A stretch of DNA of 64,000 nt. Source: Microbacterium sp. SORGH_AS_0888 (GTDB lineage Bacteria > Actinomycetota > Actinomycetes > Actinomycetales > Microbacteriaceae). Where the stretch lies: positions 434,001 through 498,000 of the forward strand of contig NZ_JAUTAZ010000001.1 in assembly GCF_030818905.1 (NCBI RefSeq), given 5' to 3'. The stretch's first letter is position 1. The number at the start of each line of letters is the position of its first letter. The notes beneath the pieces are model-generated. The model was not told where the DNA came from. It worked only from the letters and a program-made list of their open reading frames with translations, and did no database searches. The position numbers and the translations under genes are program-made. Below, piece by piece: positions 25,516-33,557 of this stretch.

Positions 25516-26622
25516 ATGTCCCTCCTCGACACCGACCCCGACACCGGACTCGCCCCGCTCGAGTTCGCCGTCACCCGCAACCTCGCCGCTCGCCCCCCGG
25601 CAGCGCGGGCCGAGATCCTGGCCGCGCCCGGTTTCGGCCAGCACTTCACGGACCACATGGTCGACATCTGCTGGTCGGTCGGCGGCGGCTGGCACCGTCC
25701 GCGTGTGCAGCCCTACGGCCCCATCACCCTCGATCCCGCGGCGGCCGTGCTCCACTACGGCCAGGAGGTCTTCGAGGGCATCAAGGCCTACCGCCACGCG
25801 GACGGCGGCATCTACACCTTCCGTCCCGACCAGAACGGACGGCGACTGCAGCGGTCGGCACGGCGGCTCGCACTGCCAGAGCTTCCGGTCGCCTACTTCC
25901 TCCAGTCGCTGCGCGAGCTGATCGCGGTCGACGGCGACTGGGTGCCGGACGGCGAGGACCAGAGCCTCTACCTGCGGCCCTTCATGTTCGCGAAGGAGGC
26001 GTTCCTCGGGGTGCGCCCGGCGCACAAGGTCGGGTACTACGTGATCGCGAGCCCGGCCGGTGCCTACTTCAAGGGCGGCGTGACACCCGTGTCGATCTGG
26101 CTGAGCGAGGAGTACACGCGCGCAGCCAAGGGCGGCACAGGAGCGGCCAAGACCGGCGGCAACTACGCGGCGAGCCTGCTGCCCCAGTCGGAGGCGTACG
26201 AGAACGAGTGCGACCAGGTGGTCTTCCTGGACCAGGACGGCAACGTCGAGGAGCTCGGCGGCATGAACATCGTCTTCGTCTACAAGGACGGCACGCTCGT
26301 GACGCCGCAGTCCGACTCGATCCTGGAGGGCGTGACGCGCGAGTCGATCCTGCAGCTCGCGCGCGACCGCGGACACCGCGTCGAGGGACGCGGTGTGTCG
26401 CTGGCGGAGTGGCGCGAGGGCGTGGCCTCCGGCGACATCGTCGAGGTGTTCGCGTGCGGCACCGCCGCGGTCGTGACGCCGATCGGGCAGCTGAAGGGAC
26501 GCGAGTTCTTCGACGAGCAGCCCAGCGGCTCGCTCGCGCTGTCGTTGCGAGAGGAACTCACCGAAATCCAGTACGGGCGCCGCGAGGACCGCCACGGCTG
26601 GCTCGTGCGGCTCGACGGCTGA
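25516..26622 (+). CDS. ilvE: Branched-chain amino acid aminotransferase IlvE, 368 aa
   Basis: This class IV PLP enzyme makes Val, Leu and Ile from their keto acids. It shows YGQEVFEGIKAYRHADG, LYLRPFMFAKEAFLGVRPAH, the PLP lysine in GAAKTGGNYAAS and the C-terminal EVFACGTAAVVTPI. The length and order fit the actinobacterial type. It follows leuB by 60 bp and completes the terminal step of the pathway encoded by the nearby ilv genes. Confidence 0.95.
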   Translation: MSLLDTDPDTGLAPLEFAVTRNLAARPPAARAEILAAPGFGQHFTDHMVDICWSVGGGWHRPRVQPYGPITLDPAAAVLHYGQEVFEGIKAYRHADGGIYTFRPDQNGRRLQRSARRLALPELPVAYFLQSLRELIAVDGDWVPDGEDQSLYLRPFMFAKEAFLGVRPAHKVGYYVIASPAGAYFKGGVTPVSIWLSEEYTRAAKGGTGAAKTGGNYAASLLPQSEAYENECDQVVFLDQDGNVEELGGMNIVFVYKDGTLVTPQSDSILEGVTRESILQLARDRGHRVEGRGVSLAEWREGVASGDIVEVFACGTAAVVTPIGQLKGREFFDEQPSGSLALSLREELTEIQYGRREDRHGWLVRLDG

Positions 26623-26629
26623 GGTCTTC

Positions 26630-27394
26630 GTGAAGGTCGCACGCGTCAGCCACCAGGGCGCCATCCGCTACGGGATCGTCGACGACGGGGAGCTCGTCGT
26701 GCTCGCCGGCGATCCGATGTTCGCAGGCTTCGACACCACCGGCGAGCGGTTGCCGCTCTCGGACGTCGCGCTTCTGGCCCCCGTCATCCCGCGCTCGAAG
26801 GTCGTGTGCGTCGGGAAGAACTATCACGACCATGCGGCCGAGATGGGCGGAGAGGCACCGGAGGCGCCCCTCCTGTTCCTCAAGCCGAACACCGCGGTGA
26901 TCGGACCGGACGACGTGATCGTGCGGCCACCGCAGTCCGAGCGCACGGACTACGAGGGGGAGCTCGCCGTCGTCATCGGCAGGATCGCCAAGAACGTCCC
27001 GGTCGAACGCGCGCTCGAGTACGTGTTCGGGTACACGGCCGCCGTCGATGTCACTGCGCGCGACATCCAGTACGCCGATGGCCAGTGGACGAGGGGGAAG
27101 GGCTTCGACACCTTCTGCCCGCTCGGTCCCGTGATCGAGACGGAGTTCGATGCGGGAGCGGCACGGGTGCAGACGCGCCTCAACGGCGCCGTGAAGCAGG
27201 ACGCCCCGCTCAGCGACATGATCCACTCGGTCGCCGACATCGTGGCCTACGCGTCCGCCGCGTTCACGCTGCTTCCGGGCGACGTGATCCTCACGGGCAC
27301 CCCCGCGGGTGTCGGTCCGTTCGTCGCCGGTGACCGGCTGGAGGTCGAGATCACCGGGATCGGCACGCTCCGCAACACCGCGCGGGATGCCTGA
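26630..27394 (+). CDS. Fumarylacetoacetate hydrolase family protein, 254 aa
   Basis: FAH-fold proteins cleave or isomerise C-C bonds in diketo acids using a divalent metal. The core has VVCVGKNYHDHAAEMGG, FLKPNTAVIGPDDVI, the metal-binding Glu pair in DYEGELAVVIGR, and GFDTFCPLGP with DVILTGTPAGVGP. The size fits the small bacterial branch, whose members range from oxaloacetate decarboxylase-like to aromatic catabolic enzymes, so the substrate is open. The GTG start is 7 bp after ilvE, suggesting cotranscription, and its end overlaps the MFS gene. Confidence 0.88.
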   Translation: MKVARVSHQGAIRYGIVDDGELVVLAGDPMFAGFDTTGERLPLSDVALLAPVIPRSKVVCVGKNYHDHAAEMGGEAPEAPLLFLKPNTAVIGPDDVIVRPPQSERTDYEGELAVVIGRIAKNVPVERALEYVFGYTAAVDVTARDIQYADGQWTRGKGFDTFCPLGPVIETEFDAGAARVQTRLNGAVKQDAPLSDMIHSVADIVAYASAAFTLLPGDVILTGTPAGVGPFVAGDRLEVEITGIGTLRNTARDA

Positions 27395-28628
27395 CCCGCA
27401 GCGGCACGACTCGGAACTGACCCGCATCCGGCGTCGCACCCTCTGGGTGCTCGCCACCGGTCAGGTGCTCGGGGGGATCTCGTTCGGCGCGACGGTGTCG
27501 CTCGGCGCGATCATCGTCTCGGACGTGTCCGGCGACGAGTCCCTTTCGGGGCTCGCCAGCGCGTTCGTGACGCTCGGCGCGGCGGTCTTCGCGATTCCGC
27601 TCGCCCGGCTCGCGAAGGCCTCCGGCCGTCGTCCCGCCCTCGCGGCAGGCCTCCTCGTCGCCCTCGTCGGCGTATGCGTGGTGATCGTCGGCACCGGCGC
27701 GACGTCGTTGCCGCTGCTGCTCACGGGCGTCTTCCTCATCGGCGCAGGACAGGCCGCCAACCTCCAGTCGCGATTCGCCGCCGCCGACCTGGCGACGGAC
27801 CGCTCGCGCGCCCGTGACATCTCGCTCGTCGTCTGGGCGACCACGATCGGCGCAGTGCTGGGACCGAACGTGATCGGGCCCGGCGAGGCCCTCGGCGACA
27901 TGGTCGGGATGCCGTCGCCGACCGGACCGTACCTGTTCACCATCGTCGCGCAGGCGCTGGCGGTGGTCATGTACCTCGTGCTCCTGCGTCCCGACCCGCT
28001 CCGGCTCGCGGATCGGCTCATCGCCGAGCGTCCCGTCGGCGTCAGCCGCCTCGCGCGATCCGACCGTCCGGCCGCCGCACGGTACGCGATCGTCTCCATA
28101 GCGGGCGCGCACGGCGTGATGGTCGCGCTCATGGCGATGACTCCGATACACCTCATGCACGGAGGGGCGACGCTCACCGTCATCGGGCTCACGATCAGCC
28201 TCCACATCGCCGGCATGTATGCGCTGTCGCCGCTGTTCGGCTTCCTGGCAGACCGGATCGGACGCGTGACGACGGTGCTGATCGGCCAGGCCCTGTTCGC
28301 CGCATCCCTCGTCATCGCCGCGTTCGGGCAGGCGTCGGCCCCCGCCGTCACCGTCTCCCTCGTGCTTCTGGGGCTCGGCTGGAGCGCGTCGACCGTGGCA
28401 GGCGCGGCGCTGCTCACAGAGGCCACCGCGGAGCAGCTGCGCACCCGCAGGCAGGGCCGCAGCGACCTCGTGATGAACCTCACCGGCGCGGGCGGTGCGG
28501 TTCTGGCGGGCGTGGTCCTGGGGTGGATCGGATACGGCGGCCTCGCTCTCGTCGCGCTCACGATCGTCGTCGTGGTGACCGTGCTGTCGCCGCTCGGACG
28601 CGCGGGCGGGGGAGAGTCGCGCGACTAG
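27387..28628 (+). CDS. MFS transporter, 413 aa
   Basis: Twelve hydrophobic segments are seen, beginning [20 protein letters not shown], with [20 protein letters not shown] as the loop after helix 2 and [20 protein letters not shown] as the matching loop of the second half. The ATG at 27387 overlaps the FAH gene by 8 bp, implying translational coupling. The substrate is unknown; the context beside amino acid and FAH genes does not settle it. Confidence 0.85.
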   Translation: MPDPQRHDSELTRIRRRTLWVLATGQVLGGISFGATVSLGAIIVSDVSGDESLSGLASAFVTLGAAVFAIPLARLAKASGRRPALAAGLLVALVGVCVVIVGTGATSLPLLLTGVFLIGAGQAANLQSRFAAADLATDRSRARDISLVVWATTIGAVLGPNVIGPGEALGDMVGMPSPTGPYLFTIVAQALAVVMYLVLLRPDPLRLADRLIAERPVGVSRLARSDRPAAARYAIVSIAGAHGVMVALMAMTPIHLMHGGATLTVIGLTISLHIAGMYALSPLFGFLADRIGRVTTVLIGQALFAASLVIAAFGQASAPAVTVSLVLLGLGWSASTVAGAALLTEATAEQLRTRRQGRSDLVMNLTGAGGAVLAGVVLGWIGYGGLALVALTIVVVVTVLSPLGRAGGGESRD

Positions 28629-28639
28629 GCTGGGAACCT

Positions 28640-30154
28640 ATGGCTGGCACACCCGATCCCCGCACCACGACCGCTTCCGGCGCCGACGTCCGCGTCCGCT
28701 TCTGCCCGTCCCCGACGGGCCTTCCGCATGTCGGGATGGTGCGCACGGCGCTCTACAACTGGGCGTACGCCCGTCACACGGGCGGCAAGCTCATCTTCCG
28801 CGTCGAGGACACGGATGCCGCACGCGACAGCGAGGAGAGCTATCGTCAGCTCGTCGACGCGCTCACGTGGCTGCGTATCGACTGGGACGAAGGGGTCGAG
28901 AAGGGCGGGCCCCACGCCCCGTACCGGCAGTCCCAGCGCGGCGAGATCTACGCCGATGTGCTGCAGAAGCTGATCGAGGCCGGCGCCGTCTACGAGTCCT
29001 ACTCGACGGCAGAGGAGATCGACGCCCGCAACGAGGCCGCGGGGCGCGCGAAGCAGCTGGGCTACGACAACTTCGACCGCACGCTCACGGAGGAGCAGAA
29101 GGCCGCGTTCCGCGCCGAAGGGCGTGAGCCCGCGTGGCGCCTGCGTGTGCCCGACCACGATGTGACCTACGTCGATCTGATCCGCGGCGAGGTGACGTTC
29201 CCCGCCGGCTCGTTCCCCGATTTCGTCGTGGTCCGCGCCGGCGGGCAGCCGCTGTACACGTTCACCAACCCGGTCGACGATGCGCTCATGGGCATCACGC
29301 ACGTGATCCGCGGCGAGGACCTCATGCCGTCGACGGCGCGCCAGCTCGCGCTGTACGGAGCGCTGGCGGATGCGGGGGTGACCGATTTCGTGCCGCGGTT
29401 CGCGCACATGCCGCTCGTCCTCGGGGAGGAGGGCAACAAGAAGCTCTCCAAGCGGGACCCCAAGGCCGACCTCTTCCTGCAGCGGGAGAGGGGCTTCATC
29501 CACGAGGGCCTCCTGAACTACCTGGCCCTGCTCGGGTGGTCGCTGTCGGCGGACCGCGACGTCTTCTCGCTCGACGAGTTCACGGCCGCGTTCGACATCG
29601 TCGACGTCAACCCGAATCCGGCACGGTTCGACCAGAAGAAGGCGGAGGCCATCAACGGCGACCACATCCGGATGCTGGCGCCTGCCGACTTCGAGGAGCG
29701 TATTCTTCCGTACCTCGTCGCCGCCGGTGTCGTGGGGGAGGACCCCTCGCCGCGCGAGCGGGAGCTCATCGCCGCGGCGGCGCCGCTCGTGCAGGAGCGG
29801 GTGCAGCTTCTCGGCCAGGTGCCGGGGCTCCTCGGCTTCCTCTTCGCGGACGAGGTGGCCTACGACGAGGACGCGCTCGCCTCCCTGCCCGCCAACGCGG
29901 GCGAGGTGCTGGTCGCATCCGTGAACGCGCTCGAGCTCGTACCCGAGTCCGAGTTCGCGGCGGCCGCCGTTCAGGACGCGCTGCAGACGGCGCTGATAGA
30001 TGGTCTCGGTCTGAAGCCACGGATCGCGTACGGCCCGTTGCGGGTCGCGGTGAGCGGCCGGCGGGTCTCACCGCCCCTGTTCGAGTCGATGGAGCTGCTG
30101 GGCAAGGCCGAGTCCGTTCGCCGACTCGGCGCCCTGGTGCAGCGCATCGGCTGA
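28640..30154 (+). CDS. gltX: Glutamyl-tRNA synthetase GltX, 504 aa
   Basis: This class I synthetase charges tRNA-Glu, and in actinobacteria with GatCAB normally also tRNA-Gln with Glu. The HIGH-type motif is [11 protein letters not shown] and the KMSKS motif is [27 protein letters not shown] and [20 protein letters not shown] match the catalytic domain. A -10 box TAGGCT ends 8 nt before the ATG. A tRNA-Gln gene lies 2.2 kb downstream. Confidence 0.96.
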   Translation: MAGTPDPRTTTASGADVRVRFCPSPTGLPHVGMVRTALYNWAYARHTGGKLIFRVEDTDAARDSEESYRQLVDALTWLRIDWDEGVEKGGPHAPYRQSQRGEIYADVLQKLIEAGAVYESYSTAEEIDARNEAAGRAKQLGYDNFDRTLTEEQKAAFRAEGREPAWRLRVPDHDVTYVDLIRGEVTFPAGSFPDFVVVRAGGQPLYTFTNPVDDALMGITHVIRGEDLMPSTARQLALYGALADAGVTDFVPRFAHMPLVLGEEGNKKLSKRDPKADLFLQRERGFIHEGLLNYLALLGWSLSADRDVFSLDEFTAAFDIVDVNPNPARFDQKKAEAINGDHIRMLAPADFEERILPYLVAAGVVGEDPSPRERELIAAAAPLVQERVQLLGQVPGLLGFLFADEVAYDEDALASLPANAGEVLVASVNALELVPESEFAAAAVQDALQTALIDGLGLKPRIAYGPLRVAVSGRRVSPPLFESMELLGKAESVRRLGALVQRIG

Positions 30155-30212
30155 GCACGAAGCTCTCGAAGGCGGCGGGTCATTGCGACCGGTACGCCGT
30201 CGACGTCGACGA

Positions 30213-32252
30213 TCAGGCGGCCGCGCAGGAGTAGAGGGTCTCCGAGGTGGGAGCGTTCGGCACGATGGTGCAGTTCGCCGTGACCCACTCGGAGATCTGC
30301 TGGGTCGATGAGGACGTCGTGGTGCTCTCGGCGCCGCGTGCCGTGCGTCCTGTCTGTGCCGAAGCGGTGCTTCCGTCCTGCTCCTGCATCGCCGGGCCGA
30401 CGGCGGAGAAAGCGCCCCGTCCGAACCCGCCGCCCATGCCGGAGCCGAGCACGTAGGTGAGCTTGCCGTCGGCGACCAGCTGCTGGAACTGTGCGAGGGT
30501 GGGGACGGAGTCGCTGCCGTCGAACCCGCCGATCGGGAGCACGGACCCGCCGTTCGACTCGACGATGAGGGATGCCGCAGTCTGCGCGCCGAACGTCGCC
30601 ACGAGGTACTCGGTCTTGTCGGTGCGGTAGGCCTCGAGGTACTCGAGCAGCGCCGCGTTCGCGGAGGTGGAACTGGCGCCGAAGGGGGACCCCGCGCCTG
30701 ACGGGGCTCTGCGACCCGTGCCGTTCGGTGTCGCTCCGGCGCCGAGGCCGCGCGCGCCGCGCATACCGCCGTCAGCGCGGAATCCGGCGCCGGGCGCGCC
30801 CACGCCGGCTCCGGGGCGCGTGCCGCCGAAGGCCCCGAACCCGCCGGGGCCGCCATCTATGCCCGCCACGCCGGCCGCGGTGGGGTTGATGCTGCTCGGA
30901 GACCAGACGGTGACCAGCGACCACGCAGCGGGTGTCAGGAGCATGCCCGCGGTGACGACGATCGCGGTGACGGCGCGCAGCCGCATCCATCTCCGTTCCA
31001 CCGAGATGAGCGCGATGCCGCCGAGCGCGAGCGCGGCCTGGACCCAGGCGATCGCCGGACTCGGAGCCGAGTACAGGGAGGCGACGCCCACGGCGGTCAC
31101 GGCGCCGGTGGCCAGGAGCGCGATCCGGGGCCACCGCAGGCCGCGGGAGCGGGCGACACCGAAGGCGAGGGAGATGAGCAACGCCAGCGGGATGGCGAGG
31201 GACGCGGTGTAGAACTGGTGCATCCCGGCGACGACGGAGAACATGACGGCATCCGTGACGAGCCAGCCGCCCAGGAACACCACGATCGGCGGACGCCAGC
31301 GGAGGACCGCGAGCACGACGATTGCCAGGGCGGCCGCGGGGATGAGCCAGGCGATCTGGCCGGCGAGCTGTTCGTTGAAGAGGCGGAAGACACTCGGCGA
31401 GCCCGAGAACGCCGGCGTGAACGATCGGTATGCGCCGTCGTCGGAGGTCGTGGCGCTGAATCTGCCGAGGCCGTTGTAGCCGAAGACCATCTCCCACGGG
31501 TTGTTCCCGTTGGTGCCGCCCACGTAGGGGCGCGCGGATGCGGGGATCAGCGACACGACCGTCACCCAGACGACGGAGGCGGCGAGGCTGATGGTGCCGG
31601 CGACAAGCGAATGCCAGATCCGACGCCACCAGCGTTGCCGGGTGCAGAGGTAGGCGGCCGCGAGCGCGGGCCAGACGGCCCATGCTTCGAGCATGTACGT
31701 CTGGAACGCGAGCGCGACCATGAGCCCCGCGACGATGTACCAGCGCAGGCTCGCCCGCTCGACGGCTCGGACGGCGGCCCAGGCGACGAGGGAGAGTGCG
31801 AGCACGAAGAAGGACTCGGGCTGGTTGGAGCGCGCGACCGCGACGAGGATCGGGGTCGTCGCGACGATCGCGCCGGCGAGCAGTCCGGTCGTGACGCCCA
31901 CCAGACGTCGTGCCGTGAACGCCGCGACGAGCACGGCCCCGACAGCCGCGAGCGCGTTGGGGATGATGACGGCCGCGGGCGAGAAGCCGAAGATCTTCAC
32001 CGCGAGAGCAGGGATCCAGAACGACCCGGGGATCTTGTCGAGCGTCACCGTGCCGGCGGGGTCGAACGCACCGAAGAAGAAGTTCGTCCACGTGCGGCTC
32101 ATCGACAGGGCGATCGCGCCGTAGTACTCGCTCATGGAGCCCGCGACACCCCACGCGGTGAGCGCGAAGGCGGCGACCCCGAGGACGACGAGGCCGATCG
32201 GCCAGAGCGCGCGTCGAACGGTGCCGTGCGGCGTGGAGAGCGTCGTGGTCAC
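30213..32252 (-). CDS. GT39-type membrane glycosyltransferase, 679 aa
   Basis: Members of this family use polyprenyl-phosphate sugars to glycosylate lipids or proteins outside the membrane. About 12 hydrophobic segments precede a soluble C-terminal domain. The first loop contains YYGAIALSMSRTWTNFFFGA and TVTLDKIPGSFW, where the Asp-Lys-x-Pro is the ArnT/PMT-like catalytic loop. A Gly/Ala/Arg-rich spacer (about residues 465-525) separates membrane and C-terminal domains; the latter contains EYLEAYRTDKTEYLVATFGA and Gly-rich GSGMGGGFGRGAF. It is convergent with gltX. The acceptor is unknown. Confidence 0.82.
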   Translation of the reverse strand: MTTTLSTPHGTVRRALWPIGLVVLGVAAFALTAWGVAGSMSEYYGAIALSMSRTWTNFFFGAFDPAGTVTLDKIPGSFWIPALAVKIFGFSPAAVIIPNALAAVGAVLVAAFTARRLVGVTTGLLAGAIVATTPILVAVARSNQPESFFVLALSLVAWAAVRAVERASLRWYIVAGLMVALAFQTYMLEAWAVWPALAAAYLCTRQRWWRRIWHSLVAGTISLAASVVWVTVVSLIPASARPYVGGTNGNNPWEMVFGYNGLGRFSATTSDDGAYRSFTPAFSGSPSVFRLFNEQLAGQIAWLIPAAALAIVVLAVLRWRPPIVVFLGGWLVTDAVMFSVVAGMHQFYTASLAIPLALLISLAFGVARSRGLRWPRIALLATGAVTAVGVASLYSAPSPAIAWVQAALALGGIALISVERRWMRLRAVTAIVVTAGMLLTPAAWSLVTVWSPSSINPTAAGVAGIDGGPGGFGAFGGTRPGAGVGAPGAGFRADGGMRGARGLGAGATPNGTGRRAPSGAGSPFGASSTSANAALLEYLEAYRTDKTEYLVATFGAQTAASLIVESNGGSVLPIGGFDGSDSVPTLAQFQQLVADGKLTYVLGSGMGGGFGRGAFSAVGPAMQEQDGSTASAQTGRTARGAESTTTSSSTQQISEWVTANCTIVPNAPTSETLYSCAAA

Positions 32253-32393
32253 CCCTGCACGGTAGGACGTGTGGTCGAACGACGCGGATGCGCCCGCTAT
32301 GCCTCACCTATGAGGGGAAGGCCGTGTCGGTTTGGCGCGGCTGCGGGAGTCGGCTACGATAGACCCTTGTGCGCAGCTTCGGCTGACGCGCCT

Positions 32394-32468
32394 TGGGGTA
32401 TGGTGTAATTGGCAACACGGCTGATTCTGGTTCAGTTGTTCTTGGTTCGAGTCCAGGTACCCCAGCCA
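32394..32468 (+). tRNA. tRNA-Gln (anticodon CTG)
   Basis: The acceptor strands TGGGGTA (32394-32400) and TACCCCA (32458-32464) pair fully, followed by discriminator G and an encoded CCA. The anticodon arm CTGAT-TCTGGTT-CAG holds CTG, and the T arm is closed around TTCGAGT. The D arm GTGTAATTGGCAAC fits. The cloverleaf is complete. Confidence 0.95.
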
Positions 32469-32950
32469 TACGGACGTTGTTCGAGCCACGGTCAGATGAA
32501 CTGACAGTGGGGCGTGTTGAAGTTCCCTCCTACGAGAGGGGCTTCGTGTGTCCCCCGCCTGGGCGAGCGTGAGTTCACCCTTGATCTCGTGCCGGCGGAC
32601 TGCATCGAGACGGCCAAGGCCCCCGGTGCCGATGACGGACACACACAGCTTCCCGACACCCTCCTGGCCGTCACGCGATCCATCTGAGCTCTTCACCGGA
32701 TAGGAGCACGCGCCGCGCGAGTCGCAGCGCTCGCGCGCCGCCGGCTCGCGGTCGCCTGAGCCGACGACCTCGGGGAGGGCCTGCGACGGATCGGCGGTGT
32801 TGGCGCATCCCCGTCCCGCCCTGGGGTGATAGCAGTTCGCGGGCACGGCGGCGATGAAGATCTCGGAACCCCCAACTTAGTAGGTGGGCCCACGAGCCAA
32901 CCTGTAGATGACGTAGAACAGCGAGGGCGGGTAGTAGGAACGTGCCCGTC
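32469..32950. other. Stretch with no supported gene after tRNA-Gln
   Basis: Short frames exist on both strands. A leftward frame ending EAPLVGGNFNTPHCQFI at 32492 looks somewhat protein-like and could be the end of a decayed mobile gene; it has no recognisable body. The start of the copper segment is marked by the CsoR-type operator at 32955. The stretch is consistent with scar sequence of an insertion beside the tRNA. Confidence 0.35.
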
Positions 32951-32954
32951 CCGT

Positions 32955-32975
32955 CATATACCCCAGGGGGGTATG
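32955..32975. promoter_or_regulatory. CsoR-type copper operator
   Basis: The site reads CATATACCCCAGGGGGGTATG: an inverted repeat ATACCCC / GGGGTAT around the centre, matching the G/C-tract operators bound by CsoR-family repressors. It lies 9 bp before the presumed GTG of the csoR remnant and controls the copper genes to its right. Confidence 0.8.
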
Positions 32976-32983
32976 ATCGGACG

Positions 32984-33264
32984 GTGCGCGGCTATGACGG
33001 TACCAGGGCGATCTGCAGAAGCGGCCACGTCGGATCGAGCGGCAGGCGGGTGGCATCGCGCGGATCGTCAACGAGGACACGTGCTGCGCCGACATCCTGG
33101 CCCAGGTGTCCGCGGCGACCAACGCCCGGGAGACGGTCGCGCTCGCGCGGCTGGGCGGCCGTCTCAGTCATTGCGTGGCCGAGTCGAGCGCGGAAGGCGG
33201 CCGCGCCGCGGCCGAGAGGATTCACGAAGCCAACGATGCGATCGTGCTTCTCGTCCGTTCCTGA
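32984..33264 (+). pseudogene. csoR: csoR-like copper repressor, frameshifted, one metal ligand missing
   Basis: The N terminus (GTG 32984, VRGYDGTRA) is in one frame, and the body DLQKRPRRIERQAGGIARIV, EDTCCADILAQVSAATNARE, RLGGRLSHCVAESSAEGGRA and ANDAIVLLVRS is in another from about 33007. No start codon exists in the body frame. The body is clearly CsoR-like. The two Cys ligands (TCCAD and SHC) are kept, but the position matching the His ligand (EHLSHC in Mycobacterium CsoR) is Arg (GRLSHC). It is therefore probably inactive, unless the frameshift is a sequencing error. Confidence 0.8.
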
Positions 33265-33290
33265 GCACGCCACCATGAAGGAGACGGATC

Positions 33291-33557
33291 ATGGCTGACC
33301 GCACCGACCTCGGCCTCGCGGACGCCAACGCTGGGCGCGCATGCTGCGGCGCCTCGAGCGCCACCGGTGCGCCGATCGCGGCGTCCGTCCTGTCGGAGGA
33401 GCTCCTGGCGTCGGGGACGAGGTTCCCGTCGTGTGCAAACCGGATCGAACACAACATCCTCCGCCCGCGGCGATTTCGTCCCACCGGTGACGCGGCCGCG
33501 TGCCGCGACCGGCCTGACCGGCTCTCACCCGTATCCCCTGAAGGAGACCCCCGATGA
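33291..33557 (+). pseudogene. Degenerate CopZ-like heavy-metal-binding protein
   Basis: A perfect ribosome site (GAAGGAG) precedes ATG 33291. The N-terminal part, GLADANAGRACCGASSATGA, resembles the leader of actinobacterial copper chaperones, and SEELLASGTRFPSCANRIE aligns with the HMA domain start. There the metal motif GMTCxxC has become GTRFPSC, losing the first Cys. Beyond it the sequence turns Arg/Pro-rich, which implies a frameshift. It ends overlapping the copB start (ATGA). It probably no longer binds copper. Confidence 0.6.

Noticed and set aside
24364..26664. Leftward open frame of 766 codons
   Set aside because: Antisense to leuB and ilvE, which are certain. No domain is recognisable.
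32304..32846. Leftward open frame of 180 codons across tRNA-Gln
   Set aside because: It is antisense to the tRNA; the segment GYLDSNQEQLNQNQPCCQ is the typical false peptide made by reading a tRNA gene backwards.
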